A stretch of 50,572 nucleotides of DNA, taken from positions 1 to 50,572 of the forward strand of contig JAUVKF010000014.1 in NCBI GenBank assembly GCA_030596395.1, written 5' to 3'. Under the pieces are notes generated by a model. That model saw only the letters and a program-made list of their open reading frames with translations. It made no database searches and was not told where the DNA came from. Position 1 is the stretch's first letter. Every line of letters begins with the position of its first letter. The stretch is from Chlorobiota bacterium. GTDB taxonomy: Bacteria > Bacteroidota > Bacteroidia > Bacteroidales > F082. Positions 27,694 through 36,592 of the stretch are shown here, one piece after another. The translations under genes were made by a program, and so were the position numbers.

Positions 27694-27908
27694 AAGAGGG
27701 TATTCAAATATGGTTCTACTAATCAATTTATTTATAATGATAAAATGCCACAATGTTTAAATGCTCAAATCTTTAATAACAACTAAATCTTTAATAATAA
27801 ACGTTTTGTATAATACATAAGGATCTTTACATTTAGGATGATATATTTATTATCGCATTTAAGCATTCAATCATTTTAGCCCCGAAGTTTCGGGGTTCCA
27901 CTAAATTC

Positions 27909-27952
27909 GTAGCAGTACCTTAAAGATAAAGTAGCAGTACCTTAAATATAAA
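27909..27952 (+). repeat. Two tandem 22-base repeats
   Basis: GTAGCAGTACCTTAAAGATA followed by AA, then the same unit again with one change (ATATAAA). They lie about 90 bases upstream of the histidine kinase start and could be a protein-binding site. Confidence 0.6.
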
Positions 27953-28041
27953 TTGGATATATTTAATCCCTGAAAAGAAGTAAACAAAGTGATTGTGTAC
28001 AACACTCAACCAACCCGACCACTCACCCATCGTATTGAGAG

Positions 28042-31000
28042 ATGAAGTATAGAGAAATTACCAAAGAGGAACTCTTAAAAGAGATTGAACAGTTAAAGCA
28101 TAAAATTGCGGAACTGGAAAAACCGGAAAAAGAACGAATTCGTATTAAACCGTCAGATCAACCGGATAGTGTATCTTTTAGTGAAAGTGAAGAAAAATAC
28201 CGTTCAATATTTGAAGGGGCATATGATGGAATCGTATGTGTTGACAAAAATTTGAATATTGAAAACGTCAATCCAGCCTTTAAAGAAATCACAGGAATTT
28301 CAAATGAAACTGTAATCGGGAAAACAGGTTTTGAACTTGCCAAAAAGTTTGTCAACATCAAACAACTGCCTCAAATTTTGGATTTAATAAGCAATGCATT
28401 TACAAATAAACCGATCAAACCCTATGAACTAAAATATCAGGATAAAATTCTTGAGATTTCATCAAAAACGCAAAAAAACGGACAAACTGTTGGAATAATC
28501 CGGGATATTACCAGGCGCAAACAAGCGGAAGAAGAAATAATTAATTCCGAGAAAAAATTCAGGGCTCTTACTGAGAACTCTCCCATAGGTATCTATTATA
28601 ATGATCTAAATGGTACATTTCTCTTTGGAAACAAAAAAGCAGAGGAAATTGTTGGTTTTAATCAAGATGAATTGATCGGGAAAAACTTCTTGAAGCTGAA
28701 GTTATTAACTCCAAAAGGCCTCCTTAAGGCGGTAAAAATTCTGGCACTTAATAATCTTGGGAAATCTACCGGACCGGATCATTTTACATTAAACACAAAA
28801 AATGGTACTCAAAAACAAGTTGAAATATCGACCACAATAATCAATATTGAGGGACAAAAAGTTGTGTTGGGTATGGTACAGGACATCACCAAAAGCAAGC
28901 ACTTTGAAGATGCATTAAGAAGCTCGGAAGAGAGACTGAAGATTATATATGAATTCGCCCCGGATGCTATCTTTTTGGGTGACCTGAAAGGAACTGTTCT
29001 CGATGGAAACAGGGCAGCCGAGGATATGATCGGATATAAAAAGGAAGAACTGGTTGGCACAAATATTTTCAAACTTAAAATAACATCGCGAGAAGATTTC
29101 CCAAAAATTGCAAAGGCATTAGCAAAAAGCGCATTAGGTAAAAAAACAGGCCCTGATGAGTTTTTTGTGAATCGTAAAGACGGCAGTCAGATTTTGGTTG
29201 AGATAAGTACTTTTCCTACACAAATCAATGACAAATCCGTTGTTCTTGGAATTGCCCGTGATATCACAAAGAGAAAGCAGGTGGAGACAGCATTGCGTGA
29301 AAGTGAAGAAAAATACAGGTCACTTTTTGAACAATCTGCTGATGCCATCCTTATCATTGAGGGGGATATGTTTGTCGATTGCAACACAGCTACCATCAAG
29401 ATGCTTGGATATTCAACCAGGGATGAATTATTAAACACTCACCCTTCCCAATTATCACCTGAATTGCAATCAGACGGGAGAAATTCATTCGAAAAAGCAG
29501 ATGAAATGATGGCGATAGCATATGATAAAGGGAGTCATCGTTTTGAGTGGAATCACATGCGACAGAATGGCAAAGTTTTTCCGGTAGAAGTTCTGCTGAC
29601 TGCTGTACCTATCGGTAATGATAAATTCCTCCATGTCGTTTGGAGGGATATTACTGATCGCAAAAAAGCAGAAGAAGCATTAATAAAATCCGAAAAGCAA
29701 TATCGAAATATCTTCGAAAAAGATATTTCAGGAGTTTTTCTTTCTACTCCTGAAGGGAAAATAATCGATTTCAATCCGGCTTTTGCAAAAATGATTGGAT
29801 ACAGTTCAGCCGAGATCATGAAAATGAATACTACAAAACTTTACCCGAGCCCAACGGATCGAAAAGAGTTTCTTAACAAATTAACAAAAAATAAAACCCT
29901 TATTGATCTTGAAATCGACCTTGTCAGGAAAGATGGCCAGGTAATCCACTGTATTGAAAATGTGGTTGGAGATTTTAATCGAAAAGGCGAGTTAGTGCAA
30001 TTTCAAGGTTACCTGATGAATATCACAGAGCGGAAAAAGGCGGAAGAAGCACTATTTGAAAGTGAAGCCAAGTACCGCTCCTTAATCGAAGGTTCAAACG
30101 ATGCGATTTACCTGCTATATAACCGCAAATTTGAAATAACCAATAACAGGTTTCTTGAAATGTTAGGCTATTCAATGGAAGAAATGTCCAATCCCGGATT
30201 TGATTTCATTCACCTGGTGGCACCAAAAAGCAGGCAATTGGTTGAGAATCGTCAAAAAAGTATTGTGCAAGGGAAGCCAAGTGCTCATAAATATGAATTA
30301 ACAATAATTACAAAAACCGGAAAAGAAATAGAAGTAGAAGCTTCAGTGTCATATATTGATTACAAGGATGGAATTGCAACACAAGGAATACTCAGGGATA
30401 TTACCGAAAGGAAAAGGCAGCAGGAGATTATGATGAATGCTATTGTTAATGTTCAGGAAGTTGAAAAACACAAATTCGGAAAAGAATTACATGACGGTTT
30501 AGGCCAGATACTAACTTCTGCTTCATTGTACATTGAATCGCTTCGTAAGGTTAAAAATAAACTACCTGAGGATAAGCACACTGACCTTGAACAAATACGA
30601 CATTTAAATAAACAGGCCATATCAGATGTCAGAAGGATATCGCATGGTTTGATGATTACAGGTATTAACGAGCATGACATCAAGTATTTGATCAAACAAA
30701 TTTGTTATAATTCGAGTACATCTGAGCTGTCTTTCTCATTTGAACATAATAATTTTGATGAAGAAAGGATTAAAAAAGAAACCAAGGTCCATCTATACAG
30801 GATTGCCCAGGAATTATCAACCAATATTTTAAGGCATTCAAAAGCGACACAAGCAAAAATCTGCTTAACAATGATGAAAGATGAGGTATTACAATTGAGT
30901 GTAACTGACAATGGAAAAGGTTTTTCCCCGGATAAAGAAAAAAAAGGTGCAGGTCTCAACAACATAAAGCACCGCATTGCAATATTAAAAGGAAACATAA

Positions 31001-31056
31001 ACATTGTTTCCAGTAAAAGAGAAGGAACAAGCATTACAGTGTCTATTCCATTGTAA
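28042..31056 (+). CDS. Soluble sensor histidine kinase with six PAS domains
   Basis: A 1004-residue hybrid of six consecutive PAS domains and a HisKA_3/HATPase module. After a short coiled coil (residues 5-35), PAS domains start near residues 46, 166, 290, 416, 545 and 670. Each begins with a SE(E)KYRS/FRALTE-like phrase and ends in RDITRRK/ITERKKAEE. The phosphoacceptor helix has FGKELHDGLGQILTSASL with His817. The ATPase has AQELSTNILRHSKAT (N box), TDNGKGF and GAGLNNIKHRIAILKG. No membrane helix is visible, so it should sense an intracellular signal. It belongs to the NarX/UhpB-type class, whose partners are NarL-type regulators. One is encoded 98 bases downstream with its own promoter. 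Signals are unknown. Confidence 0.92.
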   Translation: MKYREITKEELLKEIEQLKHKIAELEKPEKERIRIKPSDQPDSVSFSESEEKYRSIFEGAYDGIVCVDKNLNIENVNPAFKEITGISNETVIGKTGFELAKKFVNIKQLPQILDLISNAFTNKPIKPYELKYQDKILEISSKTQKNGQTVGIIRDITRRKQAEEEIINSEKKFRALTENSPIGIYYNDLNGTFLFGNKKAEEIVGFNQDELIGKNFLKLKLLTPKGLLKAVKILALNNLGKSTGPDHFTLNTKNGTQKQVEISTTIINIEGQKVVLGMVQDITKSKHFEDALRSSEERLKIIYEFAPDAIFLGDLKGTVLDGNRAAEDMIGYKKEELVGTNIFKLKITSREDFPKIAKALAKSALGKKTGPDEFFVNRKDGSQILVEISTFPTQINDKSVVLGIARDITKRKQVETALRESEEKYRSLFEQSADAILIIEGDMFVDCNTATIKMLGYSTRDELLNTHPSQLSPELQSDGRNSFEKADEMMAIAYDKGSHRFEWNHMRQNGKVFPVEVLLTAVPIGNDKFLHVVWRDITDRKKAEEALIKSEKQYRNIFEKDISGVFLSTPEGKIIDFNPAFAKMIGYSSAEIMKMNTTKLYPSPTDRKEFLNKLTKNKTLIDLEIDLVRKDGQVIHCIENVVGDFNRKGELVQFQGYLMNITERKKAEEALFESEAKYRSLIEGSNDAIYLLYNRKFEITNNRFLEMLGYSMEEMSNPGFDFIHLVAPKSRQLVENRQKSIVQGKPSAHKYELTIITKTGKEIEVEASVSYIDYKDGIATQGILRDITERKRQQEIMMNAIVNVQEVEKHKFGKELHDGLGQILTSASLYIESLRKVKNKLPEDKHTDLEQIRHLNKQAISDVRRISHGLMITGINEHDIKYLIKQICYNSSTSELSFSFEHNNFDEERIKKETKVHLYRIAQELSTNILRHSKATQAKICLTMMKDEVLQLSVTDNGKGFSPDKEKKGAGLNNIKHRIAILKGNINIVSSKREGTSITVSIPL

Positions 31057-31116
31057 CCTTCTTCAATGCACAATTCGATGGTTAATATTTAAATGTAATT
31101 TTAGTAAGGTTTTTAC

Positions 31117-31124
31117 TAAATTTG
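31117..31124 (+). promoter_or_regulatory. -7 box for the response regulator (TAAATTTG)
   Basis: TAAATTTG matches TAnnTTTG and lies 31 bases before the GTG start at 31155. Confidence 0.5.
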
Positions 31125-31154
31125 AACTTCCAAAACTAGTTTAACAGGGTAATT

Positions 31155-31808
31155 GTGGATTCAATCAGTATATTAATTGCCGATGACCATCGAATCGTAA
31201 GGGAAGGCATAAGAACCTTACTGGCTAATGAGCAGGATATTAAGGTTATTGCTGAAGCTGAAAATGGACGAGATGCACTGAAATTAGCGCTTGAATTTGA
31301 GCCTGACATAACAATTATGGATATTGGGATGCCTGAATTAAATGGTATTGAGGCCATAAAACAAATCCGAAAAAAGATGCCCAACGCCAGGATTATTGTA
31401 TTGTCCATGCATTCAGAACATGAGTTTATCTGGAAAACATTTAAAGCCGGTGCTTTTGCCTACTTGTTGAAGGATTGCGCTGCTGAAGAATTAGTAACAG
31501 CAATTCGCCGGGTTAATGCAGGTAAAAAGTACATCAGCGAAGACATTTCTGAAATGGTTTTGCAAGACTTTGTTGAGTCGAAATGGCGAGATACGGAGAC
31601 TACTTATGTCCCATTGTCGGTAAGAGAAAAAGAGGTATTGCAACTGTTGAGTGAAGGCAAATCTACAAAAGTTGTTGCCGAAACATTATTTATTAGCAAC
31701 AAAACCGTTGAATCGCACCGTAAAAACATCATGGAAAAACTTCAAATTTTTTCGTTACCTGAATTAACCAAATATGCCATCCGCACAGGCCTGACTTCGC
31801 TGGATTAA
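31155..31808 (+). CDS. NarL/FixJ-family response regulator
   Basis: A 217-residue two-domain regulator starting at a GTG (VDSISILIADDHRIVREGIR). Receiver domain: acidic pair DD near residue 10, phosphoacceptor Asp56 in ITIMDIGMPE, a conserved Ser/Thr in VLSMHS, and Lys in YLLKD. Output domain (about 150-217): LSVREKEVLQLLSEGKSTKV and SNKTVESHRKNIMEKL, a LuxR-type helix-turn-helix. It is most likely phosphorylated by the adjacent six-PAS kinase. DNA targets are unknown. Confidence 0.94.
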   Translation: MDSISILIADDHRIVREGIRTLLANEQDIKVIAEAENGRDALKLALEFEPDITIMDIGMPELNGIEAIKQIRKKMPNARIIVLSMHSEHEFIWKTFKAGAFAYLLKDCAAEELVTAIRRVNAGKKYISEDISEMVLQDFVESKWRDTETTYVPLSVREKEVLQLLSEGKSTKVVAETLFISNKTVESHRKNIMEKLQIFSLPELTKYAIRTGLTSLD

Positions 31809-31949
31809 ATGAATGTATCATGCCCTGCCCTCTCTGTTCTTCAATCAATTATATACAATGAAAATTTTGCATGCTTAAAATTCCTCCTAAGAAACGTATT
31901 CAAAAAAAAGTAATCCGCATCCCGTAACCCGCATCCTGTAAAACAAAAT

Positions 31950-32681
31950 TCAATATTCCACATTTTCGAGGAACAGGCCTTCAGCAGGCACCGAGTACCC
32001 TGCTTTAGACCGGTCTCTGGCTTCGATAATGGATTTCATTTCTTCAGGTTCAGGCTTACCTTTCCCAATTTCAAGGAAAGTACCCACAATCGCCCTTACC
32101 ATATTACGTAAAAACCGGTCGGCTTTGATTGTAAATATCAGGACATTATCTTTTTGTTCCCATCCGGCCTCCATGATCTCGCAATTGTTGTTGTTGGTTT
32201 GGGTATGCAATTTTGAAAAGCTGGTAAAGTCATTGTATTGCAAGAGGTAAATTGCCGCTTCATTCATTTTATCAATATCAAGTGATCCATGATAATAATA
32301 ACTCAGGCCTTCTCTGAATGGATCTTTAACATGGTTGATATAGTATCGGTAAGTCCGGCTGATTGCACTGAAACGAGCATGCATATCCAGAGCGACTGCA
32401 AACACATCATTAATAGCAATATCCATCGGCAGGAAGCGATCCAGCTTGTAGCGCAAATCTATCATATCCAGGTTTAATTCATTTACCTCAAAATGTGCAA
32501 AAAATTCATGTGCATGAACGCCTGTATCGGTCCTGCCACAACCAACCACATTCACCGCTTTGCCCAACAATAAGGACAATTTCTCATTGATCTCAGCCTG
32601 TACCGTATGCGCATTTTCCTGTATTTGCCATCCATGATAGTTGCTGCCGTTATATGCCAGTTTGATGAAATATCTCTTCAT
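31950..32681 (-). CDS. truA: tRNA pseudouridine(38-40) synthase
   Basis: A 243-residue enzyme that converts uridines 38-40 of tRNA anticodon arms to pseudouridine. MKRYFIKLAYNGSNYHGWQ is the typical N-terminus, which sets the start at 32681 rather than 32711. The catalytic aspartate is in GRTDTGVHAHEF. SRTYRYYI, FLRNMVRAIVGTFLEIG and the C-terminal APAEGL-like VPAEGLFLENVEY match TruA. It is divergent from the nickel-transporter operon. Confidence 0.95.
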   Translation of the reverse strand: MKRYFIKLAYNGSNYHGWQIQENAHTVQAEINEKLSLLLGKAVNVVGCGRTDTGVHAHEFFAHFEVNELNLDMIDLRYKLDRFLPMDIAINDVFAVALDMHARFSAISRTYRYYINHVKDPFREGLSYYYHGSLDIDKMNEAAIYLLQYNDFTSFSKLHTQTNNNNCEIMEAGWEQKDNVLIFTIKADRFLRNMVRAIVGTFLEIGKGKPEPEEMKSIIEARDRSKAGYSVPAEGLFLENVEY

Positions 32682-32766
32682 TCCTTTTGTTTGGTTTTCA
32701 AATGTAAACATTAGTTGAAAATACTATTTCCTCCAAATCTAAATAAAGTCGTTTTTGAATTTCTTG

Positions 32767-32784
32767 CTGTTAATCAATTCACAA
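32767..32784 (+). promoter_or_regulatory. Rex operator, nickel-transporter/rex operon
   Basis: CTGTTAATCAATTCACAA fits the Rex consensus TTGTKAA-N4-TTMACAA, with only the first base off. It ends 7 bases before the -7 box at 32791 and so covers the -33 region. rex is the third gene of this operon, implying autoregulation. Confidence 0.75.
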
Positions 32785-32790
32785 TTGCTT

Positions 32791-32798
32791 TATATTTG
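32791..32798 (+). promoter_or_regulatory. -7 box for the nickel-transporter operon (TATATTTG)
   Basis: TATATTTG, 14 bases before the ATG at 32812, so the transcript may have a very short leader, or translation starts at the ATG at 32821. Confidence 0.65.
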
Positions 32799-32811
32799 CG
32801 ACTGAAACTAC

Positions 32812-33537
32812 ATGTTTATTATGTCACAATTTCCAATCATATTTGGTTTTGTTGCAGCCATGGCCCATGTGCTTGCAGGCCCCGATCACCTGGCTGCTGT
32901 AGCGCCACTTGCATTAAACACAAAATTCCGACCCTGGATGATTGGCATGTCATGGGGTGTTGGCCATTTGCTGGGTATGTTGATCCTCGGCGTATTGTTT
33001 TTCTTTTTCAGGGAATTGATTCCTATTGAATTTATCAGCGCTAACAGCGAACGGATCGTTGGATTTTTACTGATTGCTATTGGGCTCTGGTCGCTAATTC
33101 GGCTGGCTAAACACAACTGGAAAACAAAGCACAGTCATGTCCATACTCACCTGGTTGATAATGATAATGTAGTTGTGCACCATCACGGTCATGATCATGG
33201 CAACACTCAACAACACGAACATGTCCATAAATCGCTGGCCCGTCAGACATACTGGGCAGCAATGAGCATTGGTATTGTTCATGGATTGGCAGGATTTTCG
33301 CACATTCTTCATTTATTGCCAACGCTCGCTTTCCCAAACCGTCTTGACTCGGCCATGTATCTTTCGGGCTTTGCTTTTGGAACGATTTTCGCAATGGTAA
33401 TGTTCTCTTTTATCCTGGGATTAATCGCACATTTCAGCAACCAGAAAAAGAAAGAGGCTGTTTACAGATCAATTAATGCACTGGCCGGATTTGCAGCCAT
33501 TTTTGTTGGTTTTTACTGGCTGTGGAATACGTGGTAA
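32812..33537 (+). CDS. NicO/UreH-type nickel (cobalt) transporter-like protein
   Basis: A 241-residue membrane protein with six predicted membrane segments. The first carries [19 protein letters not shown], the HX4-5PDH metal-selectivity motif of the NicO/UreH/HupE-like superfamily. A second conserved motif, [15 protein letters not shown], lies in the second half. A cytoplasmic or periplasmic loop (about 105-145) is very His-rich ([20 protein letters not shown]). Role predicted: nickel uptake for the hydrogenase encoded next door. A Rex operator overlaps the promoter, strengthening the link. The alternative start at 32821 (MSQFPII) is equally possible. Direction of transport cannot be read from sequence; RcnA-type efflux also carries His loops. 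Confidence 0.82.
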   Translation: MFIMSQFPIIFGFVAAMAHVLAGPDHLAAVAPLALNTKFRPWMIGMSWGVGHLLGMLILGVLFFFFRELIPIEFISANSERIVGFLLIAIGLWSLIRLAKHNWKTKHSHVHTHLVDNDNVVVHHHGHDHGNTQQHEHVHKSLARQTYWAAMSIGIVHGLAGFSHILHLLPTLAFPNRLDSAMYLSGFAFGTIFAMVMFSFILGLIAHFSNQKKKEAVYRSINALAGFAAIFVGFYWLWNTW

Positions 33538-33550
33538 AACGAATAAACGT

Positions 33551-34375
33551 ATGAAGATCAGAATTTTTATTATATCATTACTCATTATTGCAACTTATAC
33601 AATTGAAGCCCAGGAAACAACTCATGCCAAGAAATTTAACATTGGTGCAGTAGGAGGTGTACAATTTAATAATCTGGAATCCTTTTTTACATTCTCAACC
33701 CAATCAAAAACAGGTTTCTTTGCAGGGATATTTGGAGAATATAACATTTCGCGAACAATTAAAGTAAGGGCTGAACTTCAATACGACAGGAGAAATTTTG
33801 AGCTGTATAATTATATTAATATCGCTGATTCCAGCGGTACGATAGGAAATAGCTTTTATGTTTACCAGGTTGATTATGGCCTTAATTATATAACTATTCC
33901 AATCGGTATCACTTACATGAGTGGAAGCAAAAAATTTAAAATCTATGTTCAGGGTGGTATGTATTATTCCATCTTTCTGAATGCATACCACAAAGGAGTT
34001 GAAAAATATTATTTTGATCCTGATGACAATATCGATATTTCTGAAATCAATTTAAATCCAGGCCTCAATGAATTCGATCATAATGGTATTACTGATGGAT
34101 TAAGGCTTGTTGATATTTTTGATACAGACACGTCAAATGATGTACCTTTAGATGTATATAAATTCAATACTTATGATTTTGGTGTTAACCTCTTCATTGG
34201 AGTGATTTACCAAATAACTCCTTCATTTGGATTATCACTTGCGCCGGGTTTTTCATACAGTTTCGTGAAAGCATTTGAAGATCCACTATTAGATTTTAAG
34301 TGGTCACAAAACATAAAGATCAAGTTGGGAATTATCTACACTTTGAAAATGAAGAAAACCTTTGGTGAAAAGTAA
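33551..34375 (+). CDS. PorT-like outer-membrane beta-barrel protein
   Basis: A 274-residue protein with signal peptide [20 protein letters not shown] and a body of alternating beta strands: [42 protein letters not shown] and [18 protein letters not shown]. The GGVQ...TIPIG pattern is that of the PorT/OMP_b-brl family of Bacteroidota. The start at 33551 is chosen because an upstream in-frame ATG would place about 25 non-signal residues before it. It lies 13 bases after the nickel-transporter gene and 11 before rex, so likely co-transcribed. A link to metal uptake across the outer membrane is speculation. Confidence 0.82.
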   Translation: MKIRIFIISLLIIATYTIEAQETTHAKKFNIGAVGGVQFNNLESFFTFSTQSKTGFFAGIFGEYNISRTIKVRAELQYDRRNFELYNYINIADSSGTIGNSFYVYQVDYGLNYITIPIGITYMSGSKKFKIYVQGGMYYSIFLNAYHKGVEKYYFDPDDNIDISEINLNPGLNEFDHNGITDGLRLVDIFDTDTSNDVPLDVYKFNTYDFGVNLFIGVIYQITPSFGLSLAPGFSYSFVKAFEDPLLDFKWSQNIKIKLGIIYTLKMKKTFGEK

Positions 34376-34386
34376 ATACAACAATA

Positions 34387-35007
34387 ATGATTAAAGATCT
34401 ACCTCCAAATACCGTTGAACGCCTGAGTCTATATAGAAGAAGGCTGTTAAATTATCCTAACGAGGATAAATTGTATATACACTCGCATAAACTGGCGCAC
34501 CTCCTCAAAATCAACCCGGCACACATACGTCGCGACCTGATGTTGATTGGTTTTACAGGCGATGTGCATAAAGGCTATAATATTCAAAACCTGATTGATA
34601 AAATCGGTAAGGCAATCGACTGCAAGCATACCCAGAAAGTGGCTTTCATTGGTATTGGCGATCTGGGACGTGCTGTTGCTGACCATTTTAATCAAAAGGA
34701 AACCAAATTAAAAATCGCGGCTACTTTTCGAACAAGCAAACCACCCAAAACACAATTCCAGGAGGTGACCTGTTACCATATTTCTGATATGAAAAAGGTA
34801 CTCATAAAAGAAAACATTGAACTGGTAGTGCTGGCAGTACCACGGTCATATGCAAAAGCTATTTCCGGAGAAATTATTAGAACAAAGGTTAAGGGAATTT
34901 TGAATTTTACCTCTGTCCACCTCAATGTTCCCGACCGGATTTTTGTTGAAGATTATGATGTTATTGCCAAGCTTGAAAAGCTTTCGTTTTTCACGAATAC
35001 TGCATGA
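34387..35007 (+). CDS. rex: Redox-sensing repressor Rex
   Basis: A 206-residue NADH/NAD-ratio sensor. The N-terminal winged helix (1-75) contains ERLSLYRRRLLN and PAHIRRDLMLIG, matching Rex's recognition region. The Rossmann domain starts KVAFIGIGDLGRAVA with the GxGxxG loop near residue 86. The later VKGILNFTSVHLNVP matches the family's ILNF.P..L.VP segment. Rex binds its operators at low NADH and releases when NADH rises. Three matching 18-bp operators are visible in this window: at 32767, 41267 and 41302. rex is third in the nickel-transporter operon. Confidence 0.94.
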   Translation: MIKDLPPNTVERLSLYRRRLLNYPNEDKLYIHSHKLAHLLKINPAHIRRDLMLIGFTGDVHKGYNIQNLIDKIGKAIDCKHTQKVAFIGIGDLGRAVADHFNQKETKLKIAATFRTSKPPKTQFQEVTCYHISDMKKVLIKENIELVVLAVPRSYAKAISGEIIRTKVKGILNFTSVHLNVPDRIFVEDYDVIAKLEKLSFFTNTA

Positions 35008-35036
35008 GTAATACCAATTGTTTTACATCATGAAAT

Positions 35037-35067
35037 AAAAAAGAGACTGATTTATGATGACAGCCTC
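35037..35067 (-). terminator. Terminator of the hox operon
   Basis: On the minus strand GAGGCTG and CAGTCTC pair (one G-T) around an 11-base loop and are followed by six T. It lies 34 bases past the stop of the last operon gene. Confidence 0.65.
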
Positions 35068-35100
35068 TGATTAACTAAATCTAAATTTACAATTAATAAG

Positions 35101-36087
35101 CTACTCAAAATTCCGCTTCATATATTGAACCCGTTCGAATGAAGCATCGGTAGTTTGTTTTTCAAGCGATTTCCCCCTGAAATCATCAAGCGATTTGAAC
35201 TGATGTTTTTCCATCCAGGTTCTCAAATCACTTTCAATGCGGCTGATCACATCAATTCCATTGATATACAATGTACTGCATAGCTGTACTGCTTTGGCGC
35301 CAACCAAAATTTGTTTAACAACACCTTCATAATCATGAACGCCTGTGGATGCTGCAATATCGCAGGCGAGATTGTTTCCGGTCATCAGAGCAATCCAACG
35401 CATCGGTACACTTAACTCCTCGGGTGTTGATAGATATTTATCGGATATCACGTTCAGCGAATCTATATTGATATCCGGACGGAAATAACGATTAAACAAT
35501 ACCAAGCCATCGACACCTGCTTCAACCAGGTTATTCGCCACTGCACACAGGTTTGTAAAATAATATCCCAATTTTACCGAAACGGGAATCGAAACATGCT
35601 TTTTAACCTCTTTTAAAATATCAACATACAAAGCTTCGATTTCACCGCAATGATGTGTTGCAGCGAATGGAAATATGGCAATATTGAGTTCAATCGCATC
35701 GGCACCGGCCTCCTCTATTGCGGTGGCAAATTTCGGCCATTCCTCATTGCTGATGCAATTAATACTTGATATAACAGGTATATCCGTATTTCGTTTTATA
35801 TCGGATATAAATCCAAGATAGTTCTCCAGGTTAGCTTCCACGAATAAACCAACAACGTGGTCTTTTGCTTCAGGAAACCAGTAGTACAATTCACTATCCT
35901 TGCTGCCTCTCAATTTCGACTCCGCTTCCAACCTGATCTGTTCTTCGAATAATGATTTTAAAACGATGGCACCGGCACCGGCATCAACACAATGCATAAT
36001 GGTTTTAATGTCGCCGGTAAGCCGTGAGCTACTGACAATCAATGGGTTTTTCAATTCCAAACCCATGTAAGTTGTTTTTAATTCCAT
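35101..36087 (-). CDS. Dihydroorotate-dehydrogenase-like protein
   Basis: A 328-residue flavoprotein-like TIM barrel. It begins MELKTTYMGLELKNPLIVSS, the class-1 PyrD pattern, with DAGAGAIVLKSLFEEQI, SINCIS, ELNIAIFP and IPVSVKLGYYFTN. The later GVDGLVLFNR and CDIAASTGVHDYE match the 'dihydroorotate dehydrogenase-like' family. This family is distinct from genuine PyrD and often encoded near fermentation or hydrogenase genes. Its start overlaps the hoxW 3' end by 10 bases, making it the last gene of the hox operon. It occupies the position of hoxI in the Ralstonia operon. Its substrate is unknown. Confidence 0.88.
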   Translation of the reverse strand: MELKTTYMGLELKNPLIVSSSRLTGDIKTIMHCVDAGAGAIVLKSLFEEQIRLEAESKLRGSKDSELYYWFPEAKDHVVGLFVEANLENYLGFISDIKRNTDIPVISSINCISNEEWPKFATAIEEAGADAIELNIAIFPFAATHHCGEIEALYVDILKEVKKHVSIPVSVKLGYYFTNLCAVANNLVEAGVDGLVLFNRYFRPDINIDSLNVISDKYLSTPEELSVPMRWIALMTGNNLACDIAASTGVHDYEGVVKQILVGAKAVQLCSTLYINGIDVISRIESDLRTWMEKHQFKSLDDFRGKSLEKQTTDASFERVQYMKRNFE

Positions 36088-36590
36088 TCGTTTATCATGC
36101 TTATCGGTAAATTATCGCTGATATCCGACCAGTTGGCCAATTTCCTTGTCAGGAACTGATATGCTTGCTCCAGGTTTAACCGGGCATTATCTGAAAGTTC
36201 TTCCTTAAAATCCCACTCATAACCTTTAATAGCCAATATGTAGGTCTCTGGCATCTTATCAAATAGTTTTTTACTCAAATTCAGCACAAATTCCGGTGAA
36301 ACGGCATGCATCGAAAATTCAATCTTCTCATCAGAAGGGTCAATCTTCGCAAATTTGTACTCAAGAATACTCTCTTCCTGGGTAGCATCAACAAATACCA
36401 CGATTTCCATGTTGGAAATTATTTCCGAATCTTCAACATTTAACTGGTAATTGTTTTCTGAGGTCATGCAAGTAAGTTCATGTCGGTCAATCCATTCCTG
36501 CACCATTTTGATCATTTCAATTCCCAGGCCATCATCTTGCCTTCCGGGGTTTCCATACCCATAAACCAGGATTCTTCTTTTTGTTCCCAT
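36078..36590 (-). CDS. hoxW: Hydrogenase maturation protease
   Basis: A 170-residue nickel-dependent endopeptidase of the HybD/HoxW family. It removes the C-terminal extension of the large subunit after nickel insertion. The N-terminal VYGYGNPGRQDDGLGIEM carries the acidic metal ligand. VVFVDATQEE supplies the second and FSMHAVSPEFVL the histidine ligand. It begins 2 bases after the hoxH stop and its 3' end overlaps the following gene, so it is in the operon. Position after hoxH matches hoxFUYHW order. The predicted substrate is HoxH, whose last 24 residues follow a DPCLSCATH cleavage motif. Confidence 0.92.
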   Translation of the reverse strand: MGTKRRILVYGYGNPGRQDDGLGIEMIKMVQEWIDRHELTCMTSENNYQLNVEDSEIISNMEIVVFVDATQEESILEYKFAKIDPSDEKIEFSMHAVSPEFVLNLSKKLFDKMPETYILAIKGYEWDFKEELSDNARLNLEQAYQFLTRKLANWSDISDNLPISMINEWN

Positions 36591-36592
36591 GA

